DNA from: Agromyces sp. 3263
GTDB taxonomy: Bacteria > Actinomycetota > Actinomycetes > Actinomycetales > Microbacteriaceae
Length of the DNA stretch: 64,000 bases
Assembly (NCBI RefSeq): GCF_031456545.1
Contig: NZ_JAVDUV010000001.1
Span: forward strand, 2,793,557-2,857,556
Direction of reading: 5' to 3'
In this document: positions 17,606-26,396 of the stretch, in pieces
Position numbering within the stretch: position 1 is the first letter of the stretch
Layout of the letters: the number at the start of each line of letters is the position of its first letter
Made by a program: the position numbers and the translations under genes
Notes under the pieces: model-generated
Database searches by the model: none
What the model was told of the DNA's origin: nothing
The model's input: only the letters and a program-made list of their open reading frames with translations

Positions 17606-19471
17606 TCAGACGTTGGTGGGCGCCGGGGAGACCGCGGCGATCGCGGAGAGGGGCAGCGTGCGCTCGATGTCGGCCTTGCGATCGCGGGCGCGGAGTCGTC
17701 CGTTCGCGACGCTCGCGGGAGCGAGCAGGTAGTCGGCGGTCTGGCCCCCTGGCATGCGCACGGTGACGGTGAGGGTCTCCTTCGCGCGGGCCGCGGCCTC
17801 GAGCTGGCGGGCGAGCCACGCCTGCTCGGTGGCGCCGGCGTCGCCGGTCGCGAGCACGCGGTCGAGCAGGGCGGCGACCGGGTCGGTCTTCGGCGGCGGC
17901 GGGGGTGCCGTGGCGAGGCGGTGCCGACGCAGCCGGATGATCTCGCCGTTCCCGTCTTCGGCGGCCACCGGATACCTCGCATCGGACAGCGCCCAGAACA
18001 CGACGTCGGGCGTGAACCGGGAGAGGAGCCGGTGCGGGCCGGTCTGGCGCAGCCCGATCGACGACAGCGACTGGTCGACCGCGAGCGTGCGCACGAGCTG
18101 CTCGTCATCGGAGCGGATCGCGGCGCGCGCCGGCGCATCGGCATCGTCGGCAGCGGCCACGCGCACCGAGCCGAACCGCGACGCCGCTTCTCCCACGAGA
18201 TAGGCGAGCGGCTGCGGGATGCCGGTCAGCGACAGGCCGTGCAGGAACGCGAGGATCGACTCCGACGTCTCGCCCGCCGCGAGCCCCCGGTTCACGGATG
18301 CCGCGCTCACGCGATAGGTCGATGCGAGGTCGCGGCCCTCGACGTCGGCGAAGCCCCTCAGCCTCGCGTCGAGCGCGGGCTCGAGCGGACCGGGCGACAC
18401 GATGGAGAGGTCGTGCTGCACGTAGACCTTGTCGACCTGTGCGGGGAAGTGCGCGGCGAGCAGCCGCGCGGCGCGATCGATGTCGCCGGCGAGCACGAGC
18501 CGACCGGTCTCGACGGGTTCGCCCGCGACGGCGAGGCCGAGCGACTCGGCGTCGCCGACGAGGCGGTCGAGGCCCTCCTCGATCCAGCGGCCACCGGCCG
18601 GGTAGAACCAGTGCACATCGTCGCGAAGGTCGGTCGCCGTGAGGTGCTCGCTGCGGCGCGCGACGAGCTCGCGGAGCGGAGCGGGCACGCGGTCGCGCCA
18701 GCACTGCGCGAGCCGGCGCCACCGGGCTGCTGCGCTCTGCTGCGTCCACTCCGCACCGAGGTCGGACTCGAGCCAGAACGCGCCGTCGCGCACCACCAGG
18801 CCCGCCTCGTCGGCGCGGTGGAAGAGGCGGGGCAGCGCCTCGAGGGCGATGCCGCTGGACTCGGCGAGGCGCTTCGAGTCGGGCAGCGCGAGCCCGCCCT
18901 TCGCGAGCTCCCGCGCGGGCTGGAGCCCCAGTTCGGCGAGCAGTTCGGCGGTCGCGGCGACGGTGGCGTAGGCCGCCTCGGCGGCGTGGCGCTCGAGCAG
19001 GCTGCGGTCGACCTGGTCGACGCTCACGAGCACGGGAGGCGCCGGTGCCGCGAGGTCGGCCGCCGTCGGGATGTCCCTGGGCGTGTGCGCGGCCAGTCGT
19101 GCCGAGACCGCGGTGGGCACGTGGACGCGCTTCGGGGTCTCGACGACCAGGAGGAGCGTGCCCAGCCGCGCCAGCAGGGCCGGCGCGGCATCCGCCAGTT
19201 CGTCGGATGCCCCGAGCTCGACGAGCTGGTCGTGCACCGACGCCGCCGTGGCGTCGCCGTGCTCGTCGGCGACGGCCGATGCGGCGGCGAGCACCGCGAG
19301 GTGGCGGCGATCGAGCCGGCTCAGCGCGTGGTCGATCGAGTCAGGGGCGAGCAGCACCTCGGCAAGGTCGAAGAGGTCGCGCACGCCCACGGGGTCGAAC
19401 TCGCGCGACTGCAACGCCGACGCGAGATCTGTTCGCGACAGCTCGCGGAGACGTGCGGCGAGCTCCAGCAC
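17606..19471 (-). CDS. Helicase-associated protein, partner of XPB
   Basis: 621 residues, matching actinobacterial proteins encoded next to XPB (Rv0862c-like, helicase C3/XPB-associated domain). It is mainly helical and Leu/Ala-rich, with repeated winged-helix-like segments (for example DLRDDVHWFYPAGGRWIEEGLD) and a central VYVQHDLSIVSPGPL motif that I remember as conserved in the family. The start GTG 19471 follows the small membrane protein stop by 9 bases without its own ribosome site, so translation is probably coupled. A regulatory or processivity role for XPB is inferred from gene pairing. Confidence 0.85.
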   Translation of the reverse strand: MLELAARLRELSRTDLASALQSREFDPVGVRDLFDLAEVLLAPDSIDHALSRLDRRHLAVLAAASAVADEHGDATAASVHDQLVELGASDELADAAPALLARLGTLLLVVETPKRVHVPTAVSARLAAHTPRDIPTAADLAAPAPPVLVSVDQVDRSLLERHAAEAAYATVAATAELLAELGLQPARELAKGGLALPDSKRLAESSGIALEALPRLFHRADEAGLVVRDGAFWLESDLGAEWTQQSAAARWRRLAQCWRDRVPAPLRELVARRSEHLTATDLRDDVHWFYPAGGRWIEEGLDRLVGDAESLGLAVAGEPVETGRLVLAGDIDRAARLLAAHFPAQVDKVYVQHDLSIVSPGPLEPALDARLRGFADVEGRDLASTYRVSAASVNRGLAAGETSESILAFLHGLSLTGIPQPLAYLVGEAASRFGSVRVAAADDADAPARAAIRSDDEQLVRTLAVDQSLSSIGLRQTGPHRLLSRFTPDVVFWALSDARYPVAAEDGNGEIIRLRRHRLATAPPPPPKTDPVAALLDRVLATGDAGATEQAWLARQLEAAARAKETLTVTVRMPGGQTADYLLAPASVANGRLRARDRKADIERTLPLSAIAAVSPAPTNV

Positions 19472-19480
19472 GGCGGCGGG

Positions 19481-19756
19481 TCAGCTCGATCCGGTGCGAC
19501 CGGCGCGCGATCGTCGCACGCCGTTCACGATGAGGAGCGCGATGAGCAGGAGGAAGGCGATCGGCAGCCCGAACAGCGGCAGCGTGAGCACCAGGGGCCA
19601 GACGCCTTGGCTGAAGCCGTCGTCGGCTCCTGCGCCGTTGGCGGTGCCGATCATGACCGCGATGAACGCGAGGATCGAGATGGCCACGATGGCGACGAAC
19701 ATGTAGGCGAGGATGCGCTCGGCACGGTGCTGGGTGATGGGGCCTGAGTCGCTCAC
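19481..19756 (-). CDS. Small two-span membrane protein
   Basis: 91 residues with two hydrophobic helices (about 17-38 and 53-76) and a basic, Arg-rich C-terminus. It is a conserved-looking small actinobacterial membrane protein without assigned function. GTG 19756 is supported by TATTCT 6 bases upstream, so the mRNA is probably leaderless. It is first in the run leading into the helicase-associated gene and XPB. Confidence 0.75.
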   Translation of the reverse strand: MSDSGPITQHRAERILAYMFVAIVAISILAFIAVMIGTANGAGADDGFSQGVWPLVLTLPLFGLPIAFLLLIALLIVNGVRRSRAGRTGSS

Positions 19757-19866
19757 CTCACCAGAATAGGGCAGCGGGCGGACGCAGGGCTCCCGGGCTT
19801 CTAGACTGGACCGAGGACGGAAGCCCGATTCGGCCCGTCCATCCCCACGCGAGCGAGGTTCACACG

Positions 19867-20247
19867 ATGCCCACCGGCAAGGTCAAGTTCTACGACGAGG
19901 AGAAGGGGTTCGGCTTCATCAGCTCCGATGACGGCCAGGAGGTCTTCCTCCACGCATCCGCTCTTCCCGCCGGCGCGACCGTGCGTGCGGGCACCCGTCT
20001 GGAGTTCGGCGTCGCTCAGGGCAAGCGCGGGGCGCAGGCGCTCTCGGTGCGGGTGCTCGAGGCGCCGGTCAGCCTCGCGAAGATCAATCGCAAGCCCGCC
20101 GACGACATGGCCATCATCGTGGAGGACGTCGTGAAGGTGCTCGACGGCATCGGCGCAGACCTCCGGCGCGGCCGCTACCCCGACAAGTCGAAGTCGCGCA
20201 CGGTCGCGGCGGTGCTGCGCAAGGTCGCAGACGATCTCGATGCCTGA
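19867..20247 (+). CDS. Cold-shock domain protein with C-terminal extension
   Basis: 126 residues. The first 66 are a cold-shock domain with RNP1 (KGFGFISS) and RNP2 (EVFLHA). The remaining 60 form a basic helical extension ending AAVLRKVADDLDA, found in actinobacterial long Csp proteins. It should bind single-stranded nucleic acid, with the tail giving added specificity or partner contact. The stop overlaps the DUF3027 start by 8 bases, so the two proteins are made together. Confidence 0.93.
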   Translation: MPTGKVKFYDEEKGFGFISSDDGQEVFLHASALPAGATVRAGTRLEFGVAQGKRGAQALSVRVLEAPVSLAKINRKPADDMAIIVEDVVKVLDGIGADLRRGRYPDKSKSRTVAAVLRKVADDLDA

Positions 20248-21007
20248 GCAGCAGGGGCCCGTCGACGAGGTCGACGCCACCCCGATCGACCAGCCGGCGG
20301 ATGCCGCGCCCGTGTCGACCGATGAGCCGGCGGATGCCGTGGCGGTGACCCTCGACGAGCCTGCGGATGTCGCTGTGCCGGTGTTCGAGCCCGACGTGAT
20401 CCTCCTCGACGCCGTCGACCTCGCCCGTCGTGCGCTCCTCGAGGTGACCCCGCCCGAGACCGTCGGATCCGTCATCGGGCACGTCGCCGAGGGCGAGCAC
20501 GTGCTCACCATGCTGTTCGCTGCCGACCTCGCGGGCTACCCGGGGTGGCGGTGGAGTGTCACGATCGCCCGGGTCGACGACGGCGAGCCGACGGTGCTCG
20601 AGACCGAGCTGATGCCCGGCGACACCGCGCTCCTGGCGCCCGAGTGGATCCCGTGGTCCGAGCGGCTCGCCGACTACCGCGCGGCACAGCAGGCGGCTGC
20701 GGCCGCCGCCGCGGAGGCCGCCGGTTCGGACGACGAGCACGACGATGAGGAGCACGACGACGGCGACGACGAGCACGACGACGACTTCGACGAGGACGAC
20801 GACCTCGACGAGGACGACGACTCGGATCTCGACGAGGACGACGACTCGGATCTCGACGATGACGACGATGCGGAACTCGACGCGGCGTTCGGGCACGACG
20901 ACGGCGACGACGAGTTCGACGGCATCGACATCGACGCCCTCGACGAATCAGGCGACGACGAGCCGACCGAGGGTGACGAGGGTCAGCTGGCCGAGCCGGT
21001 CTCCTGA
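20240..21007 (+). CDS. DUF3027 protein with very acidic tail
   Basis: 255 residues. The core (about 55-155) carries the DUF3027 pattern LARRALLEVTPPETVGSVIG, AGYPGWRWSVTIARV and LLAPEWIPWSERLADYR. From residue about 165 onward the protein is Asp/Glu-rich with DDDLDEDDDSD-type repeats. Function is unknown. Constant pairing with a cold-shock protein suggests a nucleic-acid-related role, and the acidic tail could mimic nucleic acid or bind the basic extension of its partner (inference). It ends convergently, overlapping the DUF2530 gene by 25 bases. Confidence 0.85.
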   Translation: MPEQQGPVDEVDATPIDQPADAAPVSTDEPADAVAVTLDEPADVAVPVFEPDVILLDAVDLARRALLEVTPPETVGSVIGHVAEGEHVLTMLFAADLAGYPGWRWSVTIARVDDGEPTVLETELMPGDTALLAPEWIPWSERLADYRAAQQAAAAAAAEAAGSDDEHDDEEHDDGDDEHDDDFDEDDDLDEDDDSDLDEDDDSDLDDDDDAELDAAFGHDDGDDEFDGIDIDALDESGDDEPTEGDEGQLAEPVS

Positions 21008-21249
21008 CGGGCGATCCGCCGACGGATCACCTGCACGACCACCAGCCCCACGAGTCCCAGCACGACGCCGGTGACGCACGCCCAGACGAGCCAGCCCAGG
21101 TCGGCCGCCTCGAGCTGGGCACGGAACACCAGGGTGACGACGAGGGCCACGAGCCATGAGACCGTGCCCGCCAGCACGGCCTTGCGTGCGTCGGCCCGCG
21201 CCGGCGCCGGATCGGGGCGCCGCTCGGAGTCGTTCAGCCAGAGTCGCAC
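20983..21249 (-). CDS. DUF2530 small membrane protein
   Basis: 88 residues with two membrane segments (about 26-45 and 52-75) and basic ends, fitting the actinobacterial DUF2530 family. Function is unknown. The start is GTG 21249, with GAGGT 5 bases upstream and only 6 bases after the serC stop, so it is cotranscribed and probably coupled to serC. Confidence 0.8.
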   Translation of the reverse strand: MRLWLNDSERRPDPAPARADARKAVLAGTVSWLVALVVTLVFRAQLEAADLGWLVWACVTGVVLGLVGLVVVQVIRRRIARQETGSAS

Positions 21250-21255
21250 CGGACC

Positions 21256-23161
<1,906 letters not shown>

Positions 23162-23164
23162 AAT

Positions 23165-23193
23165 GTGACATTCGACCAACCCTCGCGTATCCT
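23165..23193 (+). promoter_or_regulatory. Promoter of the NlpC/P60 gene
   Basis: GTGACA (23165-23170), 17-base spacer, TATCCT (23188-23193). Initiation near 23200 gives a leader of about 207 nt. The same GTGACA-N17-TATNNT form precedes the CHAP gene at 25075. Confidence 0.55.
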
Positions 23194-23199
23194 CGATCG

Positions 23200-23330
23200 A
23201 GTCCGCCGGCGCCAAAGCCAGCCGGTGGAACAGGATCGAGATCGCCCCCCGGCGCCCACCGCTCGATCCGGAACCCGTGACTGCGCAGCTTGCGCTCCAG
23301 GTGGGACGGCCGCACCGGTCGTGGGGCGGC
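23200..23330 (+). ncRNA. Candidate ydaO/yuaA (c-di-AMP) riboswitch
   Basis: The leader from the predicted start to about 23330 holds GUCCGCC pairing with a later GGUGGGAC, an internal GGAUCGAG/CUCGAUCC stem, GCCGGUGGAACAGG, and CCGGAACCCGUGACUGCGCAGCU. The last two resemble the conserved GGGGAACC and CCGAACCCGACAGCU parts of the ydaO class. In actinobacteria this class commonly precedes secreted peptidoglycan hydrolase genes, as here. I could not run a covariance model, so the class is tentative. Confidence 0.45.
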
Positions 23331-23406
23331 GGAGGTACACGTTTTGGCTCGATTCCCGCAGCGACGTCCGACCCGGAAGACGACGCGAGGGGCCGCTTCG
23401 AAGGCG

Positions 23407-24207
23407 ATGGTCGCCACGAAGTCCCCGACCACCCCACCACCCACTGAACTCGCAGCGAAGGTCGCCGCGGCACCGTTGCCGTCGACCCGCCGACTGCGGC
23501 GCGGCGGCCTCGCGAACGTCCTCGTGATGACGGTCGCCGCCGGCATCGTCGGCACCCTCGCGATCCCCGCCTACGCGTTCACCCCCGGCAGCGAGGGCCC
23601 GCAGTTCGGCACCTCGGCCGAGACGGCGTTGACGAAGGCGCAGGCGCAGTCCGTCGAGGTCACCGACGACGTGATCGCGGCGCCGGTCACGACCGACGCG
23701 TATGCGGCCACGACGGCCGAGGAGATCAAGGCCGCCGCCGACGCGGCAGCTGCCGCCGCCGCCGCCGAGGCCGCGCGCCAGGCCGCGGAGTCGCAGATGA
23801 CCTCGTACGCGGCGTCCTACTCGGGCCCCTCGGTCGGCGACTTCCTCGCGAACCCGCCGTACCCGAACTTCGACCTCGGGAGCGTCTACGGCGTCGCCAC
23901 GCAGTACATCGGCACGCCCTACGTCTACGGCGGCGCAACGCCGGCCGGCTTCGACTGCTCGGGCTTCGTGATGTACGTCTACGCGCAGTTCGGCGTGAGC
24001 ATGCCGCACTCCTCGGCCGGGCAGGGAGCCATGGGCACCCGCATCTCCGAGGCGGACGCGCAGCCGGGCGATCTCGTGATCATGGACGGCCACGACGGCT
24101 TCTACGCCGGCAACGGCATGATCCTGCACGCACCGTATGAGGGCGCCTCGGTGCGAGTGCAGCCGATCTGGACGAGCGACTACTACATCGTGCGCATCGG
24201 CATCTGA
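23407..24207 (+). CDS. Secreted NlpC/P60 peptidoglycan endopeptidase
   Basis: 266 residues. A basic N-terminus and membrane/signal segment (about 36-57, ending PAYA) precede a short conserved module (about 68-110), an alanine-rich coiled region, and the NlpC/P60 domain (157-266). Catalytic residues are C184 in DCSGF, H229 in GHDGFYAG and H241. It should cleave peptide stems of peptidoglycan outside the cell. ATG 23407 begins a sequence also seen at the decayed copy (24320). Regulation probably involves the structured 207-nt leader. A strong terminator follows. Confidence 0.92.
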   Translation: MVATKSPTTPPPTELAAKVAAAPLPSTRRLRRGGLANVLVMTVAAGIVGTLAIPAYAFTPGSEGPQFGTSAETALTKAQAQSVEVTDDVIAAPVTTDAYAATTAEEIKAAADAAAAAAAAEAARQAAESQMTSYAASYSGPSVGDFLANPPYPNFDLGSVYGVATQYIGTPYVYGGATPAGFDCSGFVMYVYAQFGVSMPHSSAGQGAMGTRISEADAQPGDLVIMDGHDGFYAGNGMILHAPYEGASVRVQPIWTSDYYIVRIGI

Positions 24208-24232
24208 TTCGTGAACATCTCGTGACACCGCA

Positions 24233-24272
24233 CACGAATGGCGCGCCAGGAAGCCCTGGCGCGCCATTCGTG
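24233..24272 (+). terminator. Strong terminator of the NlpC/P60 gene
   Basis: Perfect 18-bp stem (CACGAATGGCGCGCCAGG) with loop AAGC, followed by CTTTACCC. It is the longest perfect stem I found in the window. Confidence 0.9.
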
Positions 24273-24319
24273 CTTTACCCTTGAAGCCTGACGATCCGAG
24301 AACCGGGCAGGGGAAGCCG

Positions 24320-24460
24320 ATGGTCGCGACGCGCAGCATCCATTCCACGGATGCGCGCGCGCAGTTCCGCCAACGGCGCAGCAGTCAGCCGAGCACGATC
24401 CGGGCGAACGCCGCAACGGGCACTGTCTTCATGACGGTGCCCGTTCTTCGTTCTCCGGGC
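24320..24460 (+). pseudogene. Decayed N-terminus of a third secreted-hydrolase paralogue
   Basis: ATGGTCGCGACGCGCAGC gives MVATRS, matching the MVATKS start of the NlpC/P60 gene. A later stretch (RANAATGTVFMTVPVLRSPG) resembles that protein's transmembrane start (RGGLANVLVMTVAAGIVG). No signal-peptide end, module or catalytic domain follows before the HNH gene. It therefore looks like a truncated remnant of this family, but the match is short. Confidence 0.35.
24415..24445. repeat. Inverted repeat within the remnant
   Basis: AACGGGCAC and GTGCCCGTT flank 13 bases. It may be a terminator in front of the HNH gene. Apart from it and the remnant, I see nothing definite in the rest of 24273-24569. 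Confidence 0.4.
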
Positions 24461-24569
24461 GGATCGCGTTCCTCGGCGACGGCCCTCCCTCCGGCACGCC
24501 TTCGTGCGCTCGGCGCGTCAGTCCGTTCACGCGGCTGGAAGCCATCCAGCACCGATCGAAAGGCACTTC

Positions 24570-25067
24570 ATGCGCACCCTCGTGCTCAACGCCGGATATG
24601 AGCCGCTCGCCGTCGTCTCGTTCAAGCGAGCGCTGCTCCTCGTCATGAACGAGAAGGCCACCGTCATCCTCCACGACGAGGGCAATCCCGTCTGCGCCGC
24701 GAGCGGCTCCTGGGAACGTCCGAGCGTCATCCTGCTCACCCGGTACGTGCGCACCCCACGGGTGCACGCGGTCCCGGTCAGCCGCCGGGGCGTACTGCGC
24801 CGGGACGAGCACCGGTGCGCCTACTGCGGCCGGTCGGCCGCGACGATCGACCACGTGTTCCCGCGATCCCGCGGCGGTCGTGACACCTGGGAGAACCTCG
24901 TGGCGTGCTGCCTCCGCTGCAACAACACCAAGGGCGACCACACGCCGGCCGAGATGGGCTGGGAGCTCCGGTTCACGCCGGGCATGCCCCAGGGGCGCAG
25001 TTGGGTCGTGCGCGGATTCGAGCGCCCGCTCCCGCAGTGGGACGAGTACCTCGCCACCGCCGCCTGA
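24570..25067 (+). CDS. HNH endonuclease-domain protein
   Basis: 165 residues. A beta-rich N-terminal half (MRTLVLNAGYEPLAVVSFKRAL) is followed by an HNH domain with zinc pairs CAYC (about 89-92) and CLRC (about 115-118) and the active segment IDHVFPRSRGG. This N-domain plus HNH form is widespread in actinobacteria as a stand-alone protein of unknown role, not a typical homing or restriction enzyme. AAAGG lies 6 bases before the ATG. It sits between the two secreted hydrolase genes, without overlap. Confidence 0.92.
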   Translation: MRTLVLNAGYEPLAVVSFKRALLLVMNEKATVILHDEGNPVCAASGSWERPSVILLTRYVRTPRVHAVPVSRRGVLRRDEHRCAYCGRSAATIDHVFPRSRGGRDTWENLVACCLRCNNTKGDHTPAEMGWELRFTPGMPQGRSWVVRGFERPLPQWDEYLATAA

Positions 25068-25074
25068 TCCCGCC

Positions 25075-25103
25075 GTGACATCCATGCGGACGTGCCCTAT
25101 GGT
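25075..25103 (+). promoter_or_regulatory. Promoter of the CHAP gene
   Basis: GTGACA (25075-25080), 17-base spacer, TATGGT (25098-25103). It matches the NlpC/P60 promoter in -35 sequence and spacing. It predicts a leader of about 90 nt before TTG 25202. Confidence 0.5.
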
Positions 25104-25201
25104 GGTACGAGTCCGGAGACCCCCGACCTCCGAGATCTCACGAGAAGCCAACCCACTCCGGGCCGCAGTGCGGCCTCGAGCGGGATCCGGAGGTTCCACA
25201 C

Positions 25202-26146
25202 TTGCACGGTGACGATGAGAACGACGCCCACGAGCGCACGCGCTCTGAGCGGCGAGCGGCCGATCGCGGTCGCATCCGTCGCACCGCGCCGAAGGCCCCT
25301 CGCCGCGCACGCTCGGCCCGCGAGGCCACGGTGTCCGCCGTTCCCGCGCCGACGGCCCGTCAGGCCCCCGCCGGGGATGCAGCCCGCCCCGTGATGGGCT
25401 CGTCGCGCACGGTGCGCCGCAACCGGCCGGTGCGCGTGTTCGCCACGATGCTGGTCGTCCCCGCCATCGTCGGCACCGTCGCCCTGCCCGCCTACGCGAT
25501 CATGCCCGGCATCGGCGGCTTCGCGGCATCCGGCGCCTTCAGCCTCTCCCGCGCCGAGGCGCAGGACGTCGACGTGTCGGCACTCGCGAGCGGTGCCCCG
25601 TTGTCGTCCGACACCTACGCGGTGACCACCAAGGCCGAGATCGAACAGGCCCGCATCGATGCCGAGGAGGCGCAGCAGTCCGCATGGGCGGCCGAGCTCG
25701 CGTCACGCGGCTCCGGCAGCTACGCGATCTACACGGTCAAGGCCGAGGGCGACGACTACCCGTGGTGGGACCAGGTGCCCGACGACTACGGCGGCGGCCT
25801 GTCTCCGCTGCGCTACTACTACCGCGAGTGCGTCGACTTCGTCGCGTGGCGCCTCAACCGCGACGCAGGAGTGACCAGCGCCCCGTGGAAGTGGGACTGG
25901 GGCAACCTCGCATCGGGCAGTGCGTACGCGTGGGCCGACGCATGGGCCGCCAAGGGGTGGCCGACCTCGAGCGAGCCGGTGATCGGGGCCGTCGCCTGGT
26001 TCCCCTACAACCACGTCGCCTACGTGCAGTCGATCAACGCCGATGGCTCGGTCAACATCGAGGAGTACAACCAGAACTCCGACCACTCCTACCACCGGCG
26101 CACCATCCCGGCCGGCTCGGCGCTGTACCTCTACCCGCCCGGCTGA
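25202..26146 (+). CDS. Secreted CHAP-domain peptidoglycan hydrolase
   Basis: 314 residues from TTG 25202, which has GGAGG 8 bases upstream. An Arg-rich cytoplasmic stretch (1-75), a signal/membrane segment (about 76-98, ending PAYA) and a module (about 107-157) shared with the NlpC/P60 protein come first. The CHAP domain follows (about 180-314), with C210 in YYRECVDFVAWRLN, H271 in YNHVAYVQ, and an acidic EEYN segment. It should act as an amidase or endopeptidase on peptidoglycan. ATG 25394 would give a shorter, conventional signal peptide but lacks a ribosome site. Confidence 0.88.
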   Translation: MHGDDENDAHERTRSERRAADRGRIRRTAPKAPRRARSAREATVSAVPAPTARQAPAGDAARPVMGSSRTVRRNRPVRVFATMLVVPAIVGTVALPAYAIMPGIGGFAASGAFSLSRAEAQDVDVSALASGAPLSSDTYAVTTKAEIEQARIDAEEAQQSAWAAELASRGSGSYAIYTVKAEGDDYPWWDQVPDDYGGGLSPLRYYYRECVDFVAWRLNRDAGVTSAPWKWDWGNLASGSAYAWADAWAAKGWPTSSEPVIGAVAWFPYNHVAYVQSINADGSVNIEEYNQNSDHSYHRRTIPAGSALYLYPPG

Positions 26147-26269
26147 CCCAACGCGCCGCGCCATTGTCGACGCCATGGCGATATCCGCTCGATTTGTTGG
26201 ACGCCCTGGACAGTGATCTCGTCGAGCGGCCTCGGTAACGTTGGGCCTCATTCCACGGTGAGGCAGGTG

Positions 26270-26374
26270 ATGGCGATGACGCAGGACTTGGATGAGGCGC
26301 GACTCGACGAGATCGCGTGGGTCGACGAGCTCGCGCCATCCACCTCGGCGATCGTGATCCTCGGCTACAACTGA
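26270..26374 (+). CDS. Small peptide gene (34 codons), possible precursor peptide
   Basis: Codes for a 34-residue peptide that opens MAMTQDLDEARLDEIAWV and ends STSAIVILGYN. GAGG lies 6 bases before ATG 26270, and third codon positions are strongly G/C, as in real genes here. The first 22 residues are acidic and helical; the last 11 are hydrophobic with a Tyr-Asn end. That leader-plus-core look recalls ribosomally made, modified peptides, but no maturation enzyme is adjacent. I do not recognise the peptide. It stands between the CHAP gene and the oppositely directed lactonase. Confidence 0.5.
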   Translation: MAMTQDLDEARLDEIAWVDELAPSTSAIVILGYN

Positions 26375-26396
26375 CCGCAGCCCGGGCCTGCTCGGC

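Noticed and set aside
20700..20930. GACGAC-rich repeat region that looks like a tandem repeat.
   Set aside because: It is the coding sequence of the acidic tail of DUF3027, not an independent repeat.
24221..24260. A third GTGACA promoter before the remnant.
   Set aside because: GTGACA is present at 24222 but no TATNNT lies 17 bases downstream, where the terminator stem begins.
24281..24601. A 106-codon frame running into the HNH start.
   Set aside because: Only its first part resembles a hydrolase N-terminus; the rest is Arg/Ser/Ala noise, so it is treated as a remnant rather than a gene.
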